This document shows positions 21,755 to 32,799 of a stretch of 64,000 nt of DNA, one piece after another; the first letter of the stretch is position 1, and each line of letters opens with the position of its first letter. A model generated the notes under the pieces. That model had not been told where the DNA came from. It saw only the letters and a list, made by a program, of their open reading frames with translations, and searched no databases. The stretch comes from Mastigamoeba balamuthi (lineage: Eukaryota > Evosea > Mastigamoebida > Mastigamoebidae): the NCBI GenBank assembly GCA_902651635.1, contig CACRSC010000042.1, positions 47,727-111,726 on the forward strand. The letters run 5' to 3'. The translations under genes were made by a program, and so were the position numbers.

Positions 21755-24700
21755 CTACAGCGACTCCGCCTCATCGTCTGTATCGGCGGGATCCACTTCC
21801 TCGTTTAGAAACGGTGACATCTCTGACTGCAGTCTCGACAAGCCCGCCACGAGCTCTGCCTGGAACGACGCCTGTGCCTGGTCCGTCGCAAGCCCCCCGT
21901 TTGCCAGTAGGCCAGCGCTGCACGCCTCGAGGAACTCCTTGAGCGCCTGTCGGAGTTTCTCTCGCGAGCAGCGCAGCTCTGGCGTGAGCTTCTCGGGTTG
22001 CGTAGCCAGGAATACGCGGCAGATCTCGCCGGGTCCCTGGTTAACCGTGGGGAGGCAGCTCCCCTGGAGAACGGCCTGTAGCATCTTCCCGTCCACGTAC
22101 TCGGTCTTCAGCTGGTTCCATATTTGCTCTGGGAGAGCGAGAGGGCGTCAGATAGTGTGGCGTATGGGAGAGCCAACCAGTCTTGTTCTGGATCGCCTCG
22201 AGGGCGACATCGATGGGCTCCACGTCGACCTGGGAGGAGTCCCGTCAACAGCGATGTCAGTGCGAAGCCCAGGCAGTAGGCGAAGGCGAACCTCCTCGCG
22301 GGACACGACGGGGATGCGTTTTCCGATGTACGGGAAGGGGCGCTCGGTGATGAGGTACGTCTTGCGCTTCCACTGCTGCGCGATCATGTCCGTCTGCTTG
22401 CCTCCCGCGCGCGTGAACGGCGTGTCGTACGTGAACCGGCACGCCCCGAAGTGCCTGTCGAAGCTCTCGGGCTCCGTGCCGGGCTTCCCGACGGGGTCCA
22501 CCTTTGTCAGCTGGATCTTGACTGCCTCGTCCTGGATCAGCGTGGCCGTGTCGAGGACGGCCGTGTCCATGATGACCTCTGCACTGCTGTCGGTGACGCC
22601 CTGAAGCTGCGCGATCAGCCTGTCCTTGATCTCGACGAGCCTCGTGAGCTGCTTCTCCTTGTAGATGAACTCCTTCCCGTTGAACTCCCCCATGCGCTTC
22701 CCGTAGAACCCCACCCTGTAGTACGTCCCCAGGTGGCGCGTCGCCTTGGCCTTCTGCGGCAGGTGGGCGGAGGGAGGCGTGAGCTTTAGTGCGGCGGCAA
22801 GTGGCCCCGGTTTGGCGTACGTGAGTGAGGATCTTGTCGAAGGCAAACGCGAGGGCCGAGTGCATGTCACGCAGCCCAGCGTAGTCGCGGCGCATTTCCA
22901 GGAACGGGCACAGAAGCTTCGAGCACTCGTTCTCGAGCTCGTACAGCTCGGCCCTGCGCAGCAGGCTCATGCACTTGGTCAGGAGCTGCGCGAGGCCGTC
23001 CTCGGAGAACTCGGGTGGCAGCCTGCCCCTGAACACCTTGCACACGGTCCCGCAGTGCTCCTCCGAGGCGTTGGGGGCCACCGTGAGGAACGCACAGCAG
23101 CCAGCAGGGAACCACGGCTTGGGCTCCATCGTGTGCACGAGGTACTCGCAGACGTACGCCGCCGCGTGCACGATGCACATGGCCGCCTCGGTGAAGTTCT
23201 GGAACTGTATTTTCGATGGACTTCAGTTTCAGGGGCGGTAGTGGAGCGACGGGCAGCGCACCTCCGCTTGCTTGTTGCACAGCGTGTTCATCCACGTGAT
23301 GTGGAGGTCTGGAGAGTCCATGTATGTTGTCGCGATGCGGATGTACAGATCCGCCGTGATTTCCGGGTCGCACTTGAACCTGCGAGTTTGCAGAGTTTGA
23401 GACACAGGGCAAGCATCAAGTGGAAGGTGAGTGGAATACCGATCGAGGTTTGCGAGGTCAGAGAAGATGAAGGACAGCTCCCTCAGGTACTCCTGTGTCT
23501 GATCCACAAACCTGCGTTGCTTCTCTTCGGCAGACAGCGACGCCTTCGGCTCGTCCTCGAATCTCGAGTTCTTTGCGAATTCGGCCAGCGAGGCGAAGGA
23601 CATGTGTAGCTCCCGAGTGCTCTGGGAAGTAGGAGGCAACGTCAGACATGGCATAGCGCGACCACTTGCTCGTACGTGGATCTTGCCCTCCTCGGAGAGC
23701 TTGGAGAGCGCCGTGGTGGAGTGGCGGCGGACCAGGCCGAAATGCTGCCAGTCACTCAGTTCATAGTCCTTGCACATCATGAAGAACAGCATCGTCGTCG
23801 CCTCGGACCTCGTCGACACATTCCTCGAGTTGCAGTGGCTAATGAGCACGTTGCAGATCGTCGAGCAGTACGAGCTGTTCTTCACCAGGAATATCGTCTT
23901 CTCATACCTGCGCCGCGTTCCCGCCGTTTCCGTAAGAAACGGGGGGAGGGGGTATCGCAGAGCGCGCACCGGATGACAAAGTCTCTGAGCAGCCTGTACG
24001 CGAAGCAGACGAAAGTCCTGGACTGGTTGAGCATCAGCACCTGAGCAAACAGGGAGACCACCCCCTCCAGTAGCGCCGCGTTGGGGTCGGCCGAAAGCTG
24101 CCCCTGCAACGTCTCCGACACCGTCTCGAGAAACTCGGCGATCGTCACGGCCACCTCGGTACTTAGGTTGGCCTCCACCTTGGCAGAGTACCTGAATGGC
24201 CACCGAGTGTCCACAGACAGTGCTGGCGTCGCTCTCCTCTCGACAGGCGACACTGCAAGGAAACGAGAGTAAGCCACGCTTGCCGCGTTTCGACAACGTA
24301 AGGGCGGTTTCCAAATACTTGAAGGGAATTCGCCTGACACGCGTCGGGTGAGGGTCTTGCGGGAGTAGCGCTGCCCGCCGCCAGACTGGTAGAAGCTCTC
24401 GATGAGGATCTTGGCCTGGTCGACGGTGAACTTCCCGGGACTGAACGTCTTGCGCGTCGCCGAGCGGTCGCTGGGAGACATGATGAACTCCCGGCGCATG
24501 CTCTCGGATTCTGTGGGCCTGCCGATGTAGTCGAACGAGGCCAGGCACCTCGAGCAGAGCGAGATAACGGAGAGCAGCCCCGATGGCAGGCCGCCCGAGA
24601 GCCACTCTCTCAGCCCCTTCTTCCCCATCTTCCCGATGATCCAGACAGAGCACGCCAGCAGCATGTGCGACTCGTCCTGCTCCTCCGACGACACCGTCGG

Positions 24701-27700
24701 CACGACGGTGGCAAGCTGAACCAAAAAGGGGCGCCTCTGGTCAGCTCGAGGGCGCTACAAAATGGAGAAGGAGAAGCCGCGTACAGTTTGCAGGAACGGC
24801 TGGTAGAGTATGGCGAGGTCTTTGGCCTCAGGGTCCGAAGAAAACCTGTCGTCGAGGTCGTGCTTGATGAAGAGGTCCCTGATAGACACGGCCGCCTTGT
24901 GCCTCACCTCCCTGTCCGAGTGCTTCAGGTACCCCCCGACAGACCCCATGAACACGTTGACCAGGTATCTGTAAGACGGCGAGTTCCTGTCGTTGCCAAG
25001 TATGAGAGACAGCGAACGGGCGCAGAATAGACGGACCATGCCACCGAGGGGAGGTTGAGGTGCACGTAGTACTCGTACTCGGTGATGATCTTCATGAACT
25101 CGAACTTGCGCTCGGCTATCGCGGGGTCGTCTGGCGTGGCCAGCGACGTGTAGAACGTCTTGATCAGGTGCATCACGACGCCGCGGTCCATGATCTCCAA
25201 CAGGTCGCACAGGAACGACGCCAGATACTTGCTCAGCTGCACCGCCGGGTGCTGCTCCAGGCTCCTGCGCAGCACCACGAGGAGCTGCGCCAGGGCCGTG
25301 TGCAGCTGCTCCGGGAACCTCTGCGTCCGGTTGCCGTCGTCTCCTACGGTGCAGTGCGCTCAGAGCTGGATGGGGGGTGTGAAGCGGTGTGTTTATACCC
25401 AGGAGGCCCTCCGTGTGCAGACGGAGCGTCATGGACTTGAATATCACGGAGAAGAGGAACGGCGCGTGCCTGTTCACCCTCTCATAGTCGGCGCCCTGCA
25501 AGTAGTCATAATAAGAACAACGATGGTCATACAAGTGTGCGGGATCATACAAAATTTGACAGCAGGCACTTGGTCCAGTTGCCGATGATCTCCTCGTAGA
25601 CCTCAGACCCGGCGTCCTTGGTCTGCGGGCGTACGTTGACCCACGAGTACCGCGAGAACGAGTGCATGAGGTCAGCAGCGAGCGAGGGCGACGTGCTATA
25701 GATCCTCTCGAGCATGTCGATCAGCGCGTTGAACGCCTCCAGCGACAGCGACGGCACGCAGCACATCAGCCTGAACAACTGCTTCACAATGACAGGGAAC
25801 CACCCAGCCATTGCAGGCACAGCAGTGTTTCCAAGGACCGACAGCGTCTGCAAAAGGAAGGGGAAATTCAGCTGGAGCGAATGGCCATCTCTTCTCTTGT
25901 GAGCCGTACCTGGGAGGCCACGGGAGGAGGAGGCTTCACCGAGGTCTGAAGGGCGAAGAACTGCGCGAGGTTCGTGTCGGCAGTGTAGACTGTGGACTGC
26001 GGCCGAGCAAACAGGCGGAAGACGGCGCGCATCCCCTCGACAAACTTGGCGTCCTGGGTAGAGAGGTACTTGTCGGCGAGGTCGCACGCCACAGGTAGGC
26101 CTATCTCTCCAGAAACCAGCCTGTAGGTGTGTAAGCCTCTGGTGAAACGTCAGCGAAAGGGCCGACGTTTTGCTGTCCGTCGTTATCGGGAGGAACGAGT
26201 AGCCGATCGGAGTGGTCACTGCCCGGGTCTTCTGGAGGCTGATATGGTAGAAGCTGAACAGCAGGTGGTGCTTGCTTGTGAGCTGTACAGGAACCTTAGT
26301 TTCGGGGGTGTGCGGCCAGTGGCGAGACGCTGGCGTGCCTTGTGGGGCAGCTTGATCTTAATCTCGTCGTGGTACCCGGGCGTCTTCATGTGGTACGCCA
26401 CCGCTGTGGTGAAGGACGTGCTCAGCGCCTCCCCGGTCGTGCTGTTGTAGAAGGCCTGCGCCGCCAGCTGGGTAAGGACGGGCACGGAATGGCTCGGTGC
26501 GAACAGAGATTGGCGGGGCCCTGGTGTTGTCCTCGGCAAAAAGCTGGACTTTGATCGCAATGTTCCTCCCCTCGATCCTCGAGATGCACTGCGGGTAGAT
26601 GTACAGGTTGTTCGTGTACTCCGAGTGCGGGGTGAGCGCCTCGGCCTCCTGGAACTCCTGGATCTCCTTCACCACCGTGTGCTGTGTCGCAACGGAGACA
26701 CACGCGCGGGGGACCCATGTCAGCACGGCGGGGGAAGCACAGGCGCACACGACCACCCGGCATGCGTACTCGGACGAGCGTCTCTGGCGGGAAGGGGTTG
26801 ACAGGGCACAGGGCAGGCGTGACTCTGCCGGCCAGGGCACTGGCATCGGTGACCTCGGTCAGAGAGAAGGTGACGTTCCCCGGTATCGTCTTGCTCTTCT
26901 TCGACATGCTCCCCGAGCGAAAGCCCTGCGGGTGGGGTCAGCTGGCGTTGCGCTGGCGCGGGAGGTTGTCAGACGAGCAGTTCCGAGATGGTGACCATGT
27001 GCGAGCCCTCGTTCGAAGGGTTGTGCCTGAGAAGAGGGTAGAATTTGCGGTCGCCCGCGTGCAGCTGGACGTTGTCTGAATCCATCTCTGTGCATGAGTC
27101 ACTGCCAGAGCGCGCCACTCGCCAAAGTGCGGCATACCGTTGAACAGGGGCAGCCAGCCCCACGCGAAGATCTGCCTGTGCTCGCCCATGCGGTCGCACA
27201 TCTCCTTGACGTTCCTGTCGATGGCGGCCTGGTCGCGCGCCGCGTTGGGCTTGCAGTAGATCTCCATCGACTCCTCCAGCTCGCCCAGCAGCACCTTGCG
27301 CAGCTGCAGTATGATCATCATGTCGGGCACCGCGTGCGTGATCGAGAACAGCGCCTTTCGCGACGTGTAGATCGGGTCCAGGATCGGTATCTGCGGCACA
27401 GAGAGAGGGGGGTCAGTGTACTACTTGTACTGGGGGGGAAGGAGGAAGTCATGCCTGGTGCCGGTGGATCAGGGAGAGGGCGGGGCCGTTGTTGACGTCG
27501 AACACGAAGTCCTCGGTGACCTTGGCGCCCGTGGCGATGTTGAAGACGGCGACGCTGCCGAAGAAGGGCTCCATGGCCCCGGCGTCGAACGTGACCTCCT
27601 TGATCTCCAGCAGGAACCTCCGCGTGTGCTGCACGCGCCGCACGCGCAGCCCCGTGCTCGACGACGAGTCGGCGAGCCGCAGCGAGAAGTCGGGCGCGGG

Positions 27701-28763
27701 GAACAGCGAGAAGATCTTCTGCCGCTTGCCCTCCCACCTGGCTGGCCTGGCGCGCTCCTCCTCCGAGGGGAACGCGGGCGGCATCGGCGTGCTCGACCGC
27801 GAGACCGCCTGCGCCGCCTGCGCCGCCGCCTCCTGGGGCGGAGGCGTGACGGACATGTGGCCCCGCGGCGTGTCGGGCTCCTTGGGCAGCAGGTCGTAGT
27901 CGGGCAGCTCGTCCAGCGACGTCGCGCCGTAGTCGAGGCCGCGGGCGTGGCGCGGCGCCTTGGGGTCGCACGTCAGGACCTCGCAGAGATCGGACCCGAA
28001 CTCCGCGGCGCAGTCGCGCGCCCACCCCTCCTCAGACTCCTCCTTTTTCCGGGCTTGCTGGTCAGCCACTGGGCCCCCCAACGCCGAATCCGGCAAGGCG
28101 CGACGTCATAATGCGCGGCCACGCCACCTCAGAAACCAGAGAAACCCCTGGGAACGCCGAGAAAACGGCCCGACGCGCACGCAACCCGCCACAGAACAGC
28201 GAAAACCGTTGGGACCTAGCGGCGAGGGGGTTGGGCGGCAAGGGGGAGGAAGCATGCAGAGGAGCGGGAGAAGAGAGAGGGGAGGGGGGGAGAGGAAGAG
28301 AGCGAGGGAACAGCAGGCGTGGGTGCGCGGACCGGGAACGGGTTGGTGACCGTGCGGAGCTTCCTGGGCGTGATCACGACGCGCGTCTCGCTGGGTATGT
28401 CGATGAAGGCGCTGCCCGACCACGACGCCCGCCTCGACTGCGCCGCCGCGCGCTGCTCGGCCAGCTCCTTCTCAAACTCGATCTCGCACTGCGCGCCGCC
28501 CGGGGCCCCTCGCGGTGAGTCTCCCCCGCGCGGGCGCGGGCTCCGCGCCCCGGCGGGAGCGCCCGGCGCGGCAGGGCGCCCGCCGTGCGGACCCGCGCGA
28601 TAGTTTTCAGTGAGGGAGGGAATTAAGGCCTCACTTTGAACGACGAGGCCAGGAGGATGTCGGGGCCCACAGAGCTGGCCGAACTGCCGCTCGAGACCCG
28701 GTGACGCTCCGAGCTGGTGCTGGGGGCCTTCAGGTGGCGCGAAGCTGGCGCCGGCTGGTCCAT
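21755..28763 (-). CDS. DOCK: DOCK-family guanine nucleotide exchange factor
   Basis: About 23 exons encode roughly 1800 residues. The 5' exons are 28763-28635, 28488-28333, 28057-27455, 27390-27138, 27075-26975, 26925-26749, 26681-26505, 26467-26339 and a ninth from 26282, all in phase. DHR-1 (lipid-binding C2-like) spans exons 6-9, with NNLYIYPQCISRIEGRNIAI and HHLLFSFYHISLQKTRAV. A long helical region follows. DHR-2 (catalytic, acts on Rho/Rac/Cdc42) lies near 23600-21755, with HLGTYYRVGFYGKRMGEFNG and GKEFIYKEKQLTRL. Domain order and the GSVAVFNIATG..SITHAVPD block suggest the DOCK-C/D (zizimin-like) branch. There is no visible PH domain before the first block. Two introns have GC donors (27454 and 26338). 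Probable role: actin and motility control at membranes. Confidence 0.94.
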
Positions 28764-29119
28764 GCTGGACCGCGACGAAGCCGGGATTTTCGCGGACGTC
28801 TTTTTTTTGAGTGCGCGGTTAATGAAACTGGGAGAAAATATCCTGCCCACTACCGGGCATAAAATCGCGCCACGCGGCTCGCTTGGGGCCCTGCAGACGG
28901 CCGTTGCGGTGGGGGGCTTGGGGCACCCATAGGCTAAAAACTGACTTTAGCTGATAAAATCGCGGGAGGTTTCACCCTTTGTTTCTACGTAATGAGTCGC
29001 GAGTTCGGGAACTTGTGCCACGACCAGCGAGCCAGCGAGCCAGCCGGCTCTCTACGGCGGCGAGGGGCGGCGGCAACTGGCTGATGGAGGGGGCCCTGGG
29101 AAGGCGGGCGCTCCCCCGC
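28764..29119. other. Intergenic region upstream of DOCK
   Basis: No gene seen. It should contain the DOCK promoter and the nurim 3' end. A TATA-like TTTTATG word (minus strand, about 28860) is the only candidate element and is weak. Confidence 0.4.
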
Positions 29120-29911
29120 CTACTTGCAGAAGCGGTCGCAGAGCTTCTTGTACACGTCGCTCACGTCGCTCTCCTGGAGCTCGTTGGACACGAGCGGGTA
29201 CGCCGTGAGGGCCGTCGCCAGCATCAGGCGGTCCACGGTCATCGTCGGCGCGGCCCAGAGCACGACGGCCAGCGCCAGGAAGATGGGGTGCCGCATCCTG
29301 TCGCGCATGTGCTCGCCCTGCTGCGGCGCGGCGCGCCTGCCCTGCGTGTACTGCCACACCTGCGCGACGCCCATCGCGTCGAGGTGGTCGTAGCACACCG
29401 ACTGGCACGCGATGCNGTCGAGGTGGTCGTAGCACACCGACTGGCACGCGATGCAGAACCACGCGGCGCCAGCGGCCACCGACACGAGCCGCGCGGGCAC
29501 GCGCCACAGCTCGTGGTCCGGCAGCGCGCGCCACGTCCACACGAGCGCCAGCAGCGAGAGCGCCGTCAGCAGGTTCGAGAAGAGGCGGTGGAACGGGTCC
29601 AGCACGGCAGCGAGAGCGCTGCGGGCACGGGGCGTGGCCAGCGCGCTGTGCAGCGCGAGGAACTGCGCGACGAGCGCGAGGTCCGTGAAGAGGGCGCCCG
29701 ACACCGACGGGGCGGCCGCCGCCGTCGCCCGCGCGGGGGACGCGAGGAACGAGCCGAACTGGTGCAGCGAGAGGAGGATGAAGACGTAGACAGAGGCCGC
29801 GCAGGCGTAGTAGCCCTCCACCCCGACGGGGCGCGCTCGGGGCGCGGCAGACGGGGTGCGCGCGAGCCCGGCGGTGTCCGGGACAGGCCTCCTGTGCACC
29901 GTCTCTGACAT
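29120..29911 (-). CDS. NRM: Nurim-like inner nuclear membrane protein
   Basis: One exon, 263 codons as written, 250 after removing a duplicated 39-base insert (see the repeat at 29378). Several hydrophobic helices lie between residue 32 and the C terminus. The conserved nurim end RMRHPIFLALAVVLWAAP-TMTVDRLML..LTAYPL is clear, followed by a short helix ESDVSDVYKKLCDRF. Nurim is a multi-pass protein of the inner nuclear envelope related to isoprenylcysteine methyltransferase-like proteins. I see no methyltransferase motif beyond the shared fold region. Start at ATG 29911 (MSETVHRRPVPD). Confidence 0.84.
   Translation of the reverse strand: MSETVHRRPVPDTAGLARTPSAAPRARPVGVEGYYACAASVYVFILLSLHQFGSFLASPARATAAAAPSVSGALFTDLALVAQFLALHSALATPRARSALAAVLDPFHRLFSNLLTALSLLALVWTWRALPDHELWRVPARLVSVAAGAAWFCIACQSVCYDHLDXIACQSVCYDHLDAMGVAQVWQYTQGRRAAPQQGEHMRDRMRHPIFLALAVVLWAAPTMTVDRLMLATALTAYPLVSNELQESDVSDVYKKLCDRFCK
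29378..29454. repeat. 38-bp duplication around a single N (assembly join)
   Basis: Positions 29378-29415 and 29417-29454 are identical, separated by one N at 29416. The insert of 39 bases keeps frame, so the protein reads IACQSVCYDHLD twice with an unknown residue between. This is the pattern of two contig ends that overlap but were scaffolded with a gap character rather than merged. Confidence 0.93.
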
Positions 29912-30266
29912 GTTGTGCGAATGGCGCGGTGCTTTGGGTTTGTGGCGCGAAAAATGGGGGGGGGGGGCAAGATCGGAATATCTTCCCCACGGCGGGGTAG
30001 ACTAATTTTGTCCCGCGTAATTTAGCCAGCCGTGGGAGTTGTAACCGCAGAATTAAGCCGCTTCACCCGCTTCCGAGGCTGTCGTGCCCGGATTGCTGGC
30101 AGGGGAAATCGAAGAAATAACGGTTCTCTCTGTTCACGAGACCCGGATAGACGTTGCTGTGCGTTGGTGTTGTGCGGTCGTGCTCACGGAGGGAGGAGGG
30201 CTCTCTGGGGTGAAAGCGAGGGGGGAGGCGGAGGGGTGGAAGGGGTTCCGCGATCCGGGGGGAGGC
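29912..30266. other. Intergenic region upstream of nurim
   Basis: No gene supported. It includes a G-run (about 29955-29966) and purine-rich stretches. It should hold the nurim promoter and the 3' end of the FHA-like gene. Confidence 0.4.
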
Positions 30267-31588
30267 TCAGGCGAGGGAGGGGGCCGCGACGTTTTCGGGA
30301 GTCTCGAGCACCAATTCGCACTGGCCGACCTTGAGCGTGGCGTTCTTGAGGCCCGGGTACCTCTCGCCCTTGTTGACGATGGTCTCGCCAATGTGCGTCG
30401 GGTTCATCCCGAACTGCGTGAACGTCCACGTCTTGTTCTCGAAGTTGAACTCGAACACGGCGTGGCAGTGCGAAATCAGGATCTTGCCGCTGGGGACCTT
30501 GATGTTGAGCACCTCCTTGCCCTCGCGCTCCCACTGCGAGCCCTTCCTCCCCAGGTACGTCGGCGTCTTGTTCAGCTTGAACACGCACAGCAGCTTGGGG
30601 CCCGAGGGGTCCGCCCAGTTCACCGACAGCATCGTCGCCCCTCTGGGCGCGAACGCCACGGCCGGCGCGGGCGCGGGCGCAGGCGCAGGCTTGTCGTCGG
30701 GCGAGGTCGTTCTCGCGTGCTTGGGCGAGTGCCCCTCGGGCTCGGGCTTCGAATCGGGCAAGCTCCGCTTGCGGGTCGCCGAGCTCGTTGTGAATTCCGC
30801 CTCCCTGTCCACAGAGAGAAGCAAAAGGGGGGGAAGTGAGCCGACGCTTCGAGACGCTCTGAGAGCATTACCAGCCGGTCAGCGACGGGCGACGCGCGAT
30901 GTTCAGGGTCCTCAGCGTGGAGCGCGTGACTCTGCCACCCTGTGGCACGCCGTGGAGGAAGGCCTCGTAGTTGGGCACTGCGCGTTGCGCGCGGGTGGCG
31001 AAGGGAGCGGGGTGGGCGGCGGGGGCCATTGGTGAGCGCGTGGTGGGCGGCGGTGGGGCAATGGGCGCGGAGGTTGGGAGTCGACACACGGATGGGGTTG
31101 ATGGCGATCTCGTAGGGCCTGCCCTTCTCCACGTGCACCTTCTTCACCTGCTCGAGCTGCTTGGGGGTGACGCTCTTGAGCTGCTCGTCGAGCGAGCGCG
31201 TGACCTGGGGTCCCCAGCGGGGTGAGTAAATATAAGGGGTGGAGTAGAGAAGAGAGCTCTGGGCGCTGCTGTGGGGGGCCCAGTGCAACGACTGTCGCTC
31301 ACCTCCTGGAGGCGCAGCCAGCTCTGGAACTGCAGGAAGAGAGGCGAGAGGTGCGACACTGCCGTGAGGGCGTTCCCGACGTCTTCCTGCAACAAGAGAT
31401 CGCACCGAGCATCAATCGATGCCGCAGTCGACTTGGAGAGTATTTTTTTATTTTGTCGCCGAGAGAGCGCGGAAAGGCGCGAGCAACGCGGTTCTTGCTG
31501 CACGCTCGGAACGCGGTTGTGCCGGGTGGGGGCACTGCACCTGTGCGGGCCCCGGCTGTTCGGAGGTTCTCGGACTCACGCTCGTCAT
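30267..31588 (-). CDS. FHA-like domain protein, five exons
   Basis: Exons 31588-31580, 31386-31303, 31204-31090, 30977-30872 and 30804-30267 keep frame and give 283 residues. The C-terminal part (about 185-280) resembles a forkhead-associated phosphothreonine-binding fold: Y-L-G-R-K-G, then ISHCHAVFEF at the S-x-x-H position, then NPTHIGETIVN at the place of G-S-T-N-G-T. A basic, Pro/Ala-rich linker (RKRSLPDSKPEPEGHSPKHA) looks like a nuclear localisation signal. The N-terminal 100 residues include a helical stretch SVTPKQLEQVKKVHVEKGRP of unknown family. The first exon of three codons is the least certain. Probably a nuclear phospho-reader. Confidence 0.6.
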
Positions 31589-31878
31589 GATGTGCAGTAT
31601 CCACGCAGAGAGAGGGACACACACTCGAAGCAGACGAAAAGTACAAAAAGAAAGGGGAGCCCTAAGATATTCATATCGCAGTTTTTATTTCTCCGTCCGT
31701 GCTTGGAATGTGGCGACCAACTACCCGCAACCAGTCATCGCCGGTGTTTGTTTGATCCAACCGGGCCGCCCTGCAGGGCCTAGCTGCGCAAGACGAAAGA
31801 GCCGCAATCGCGCTTCATCAGCGACAGAAATGGAATCGTAAACGGGATTTTGTATTGCGAAAGGCGGGGCCGGCCGGC

Positions 31879-32535
31879 TCAGTGGGAGTTGGAGGGAACA
31901 GCGATGTCGGACGCGGTGCCGTTGCCCGAGAGCAGCATGCCCGAGACGGGGATCACGCGCCAGCGCGGGACGATGCGCACCGTGTTGCCCGCCAGCGTGC
32001 CAGCGTTGTCGAAGAGGAGGTAGAGGCAGTCGCCGCTCCAGCCCGTCTTGGCGCTCCTGGGGCAGTACGACTGCGGCTCGGCGGTCCCGTCGTAGTGCAG
32101 GTGGATCCTGGAGGCGTCCTTGGTGAAGACCATGCGGTCCAGGAGCACGACCTCGTTGCGCAGGCCGGCGTGCGTGTAGTCGGCCGTCACGTACAGGTGC
32201 ACCTGCTTGGTGTTCCAGTTGAACAGCGAGGACAGATCTGCGGCAGGGCAGAGTGAGCGCAGGCGGTACAGGGCACGCGGGATGGTGGGAGAACAGGGGC
32301 GCGGCACACCAGCGTCGAGGTCGAACGAGAACACGGGCCTCTCGACGTGCGTGCGGGCAAAAGTGCCGGTCTGGAGGGAGACGGGGACGTTGCTGTCGAC
32401 GGTGATGGTGGCCGTCGGGCTGGGAGTGGTGTACGCGAGGAACAGCCCGTGCGCGGCGTTGAGGGCCGTCACTGTGAGGAGGACTGAGCCCGTGAACGCG
32501 CCGATGGCGTTCAGCCTGCTGAGATTTGAGTGCAT
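31879..32535 (-). CDS. SPCS3: Signal peptidase complex subunit 3 (SPC22/23)
   Basis: Exons 32535-32310 and 32237-31879 give 194 residues, close to the family's ~180. It starts MHSNLSRLNAIGAFTGSVLL, the single membrane anchor typical of SPC3. The lumenal block DLSSLFNWNTKQVHLYVTAD is diagnostic, and NEVVLLDRMV and the W-x-V-x-P end also fit. The subunit is an essential partner of the SEC11 protease in the ER, cutting signal peptides. The 72-nt intron has a GTGTGC donor. Confidence 0.96.
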   Translation of the reverse strand: MHSNLSRLNAIGAFTGSVLLTVTALNAAHGLFLAYTTPSPTATITVDSNVPVSLQTGTFARTHVERPVFSFDLDAGVPRPCSPTIPRALYRLRSLCPAADLSSLFNWNTKQVHLYVTADYTHAGLRNEVVLLDRMVFTKDASRIHLHYDGTAEPQSYCPRSAKTGWSGDCLYLLFDNAGTLAGNTVRIVPRWRVIPVSGMLLSGNGTASDIAVPSNSH

Positions 32536-32799
32536 CGGCGTGGCGGCGCTACTCCTACACAACACAGGACGACCGCCTCGTGGCAGATTCTTCTGGGGAA
32601 TCTCCACCAATATCCTTTCCAAATCTCCTCTTCAGTGAGCCTCATATGCTGGCAAGCAACAGACCTCCGTTTGGCGTGTGCATTGCATCCGTGTTCACAT
32701 CGTTCATGCCCGGCGGTTCCGTGTTGTGCGAATTCTAACGGTTCGCTGCCGAATCGCTGCGGGTATAGTATCTTCGACCAGAACCCTCAACGAACAAAA

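Noticed and set aside
29378-29454. Genuine tandem duplication in nurim
   Set aside because: The perfect identity and the single N between copies point to an assembly join rather than biology.
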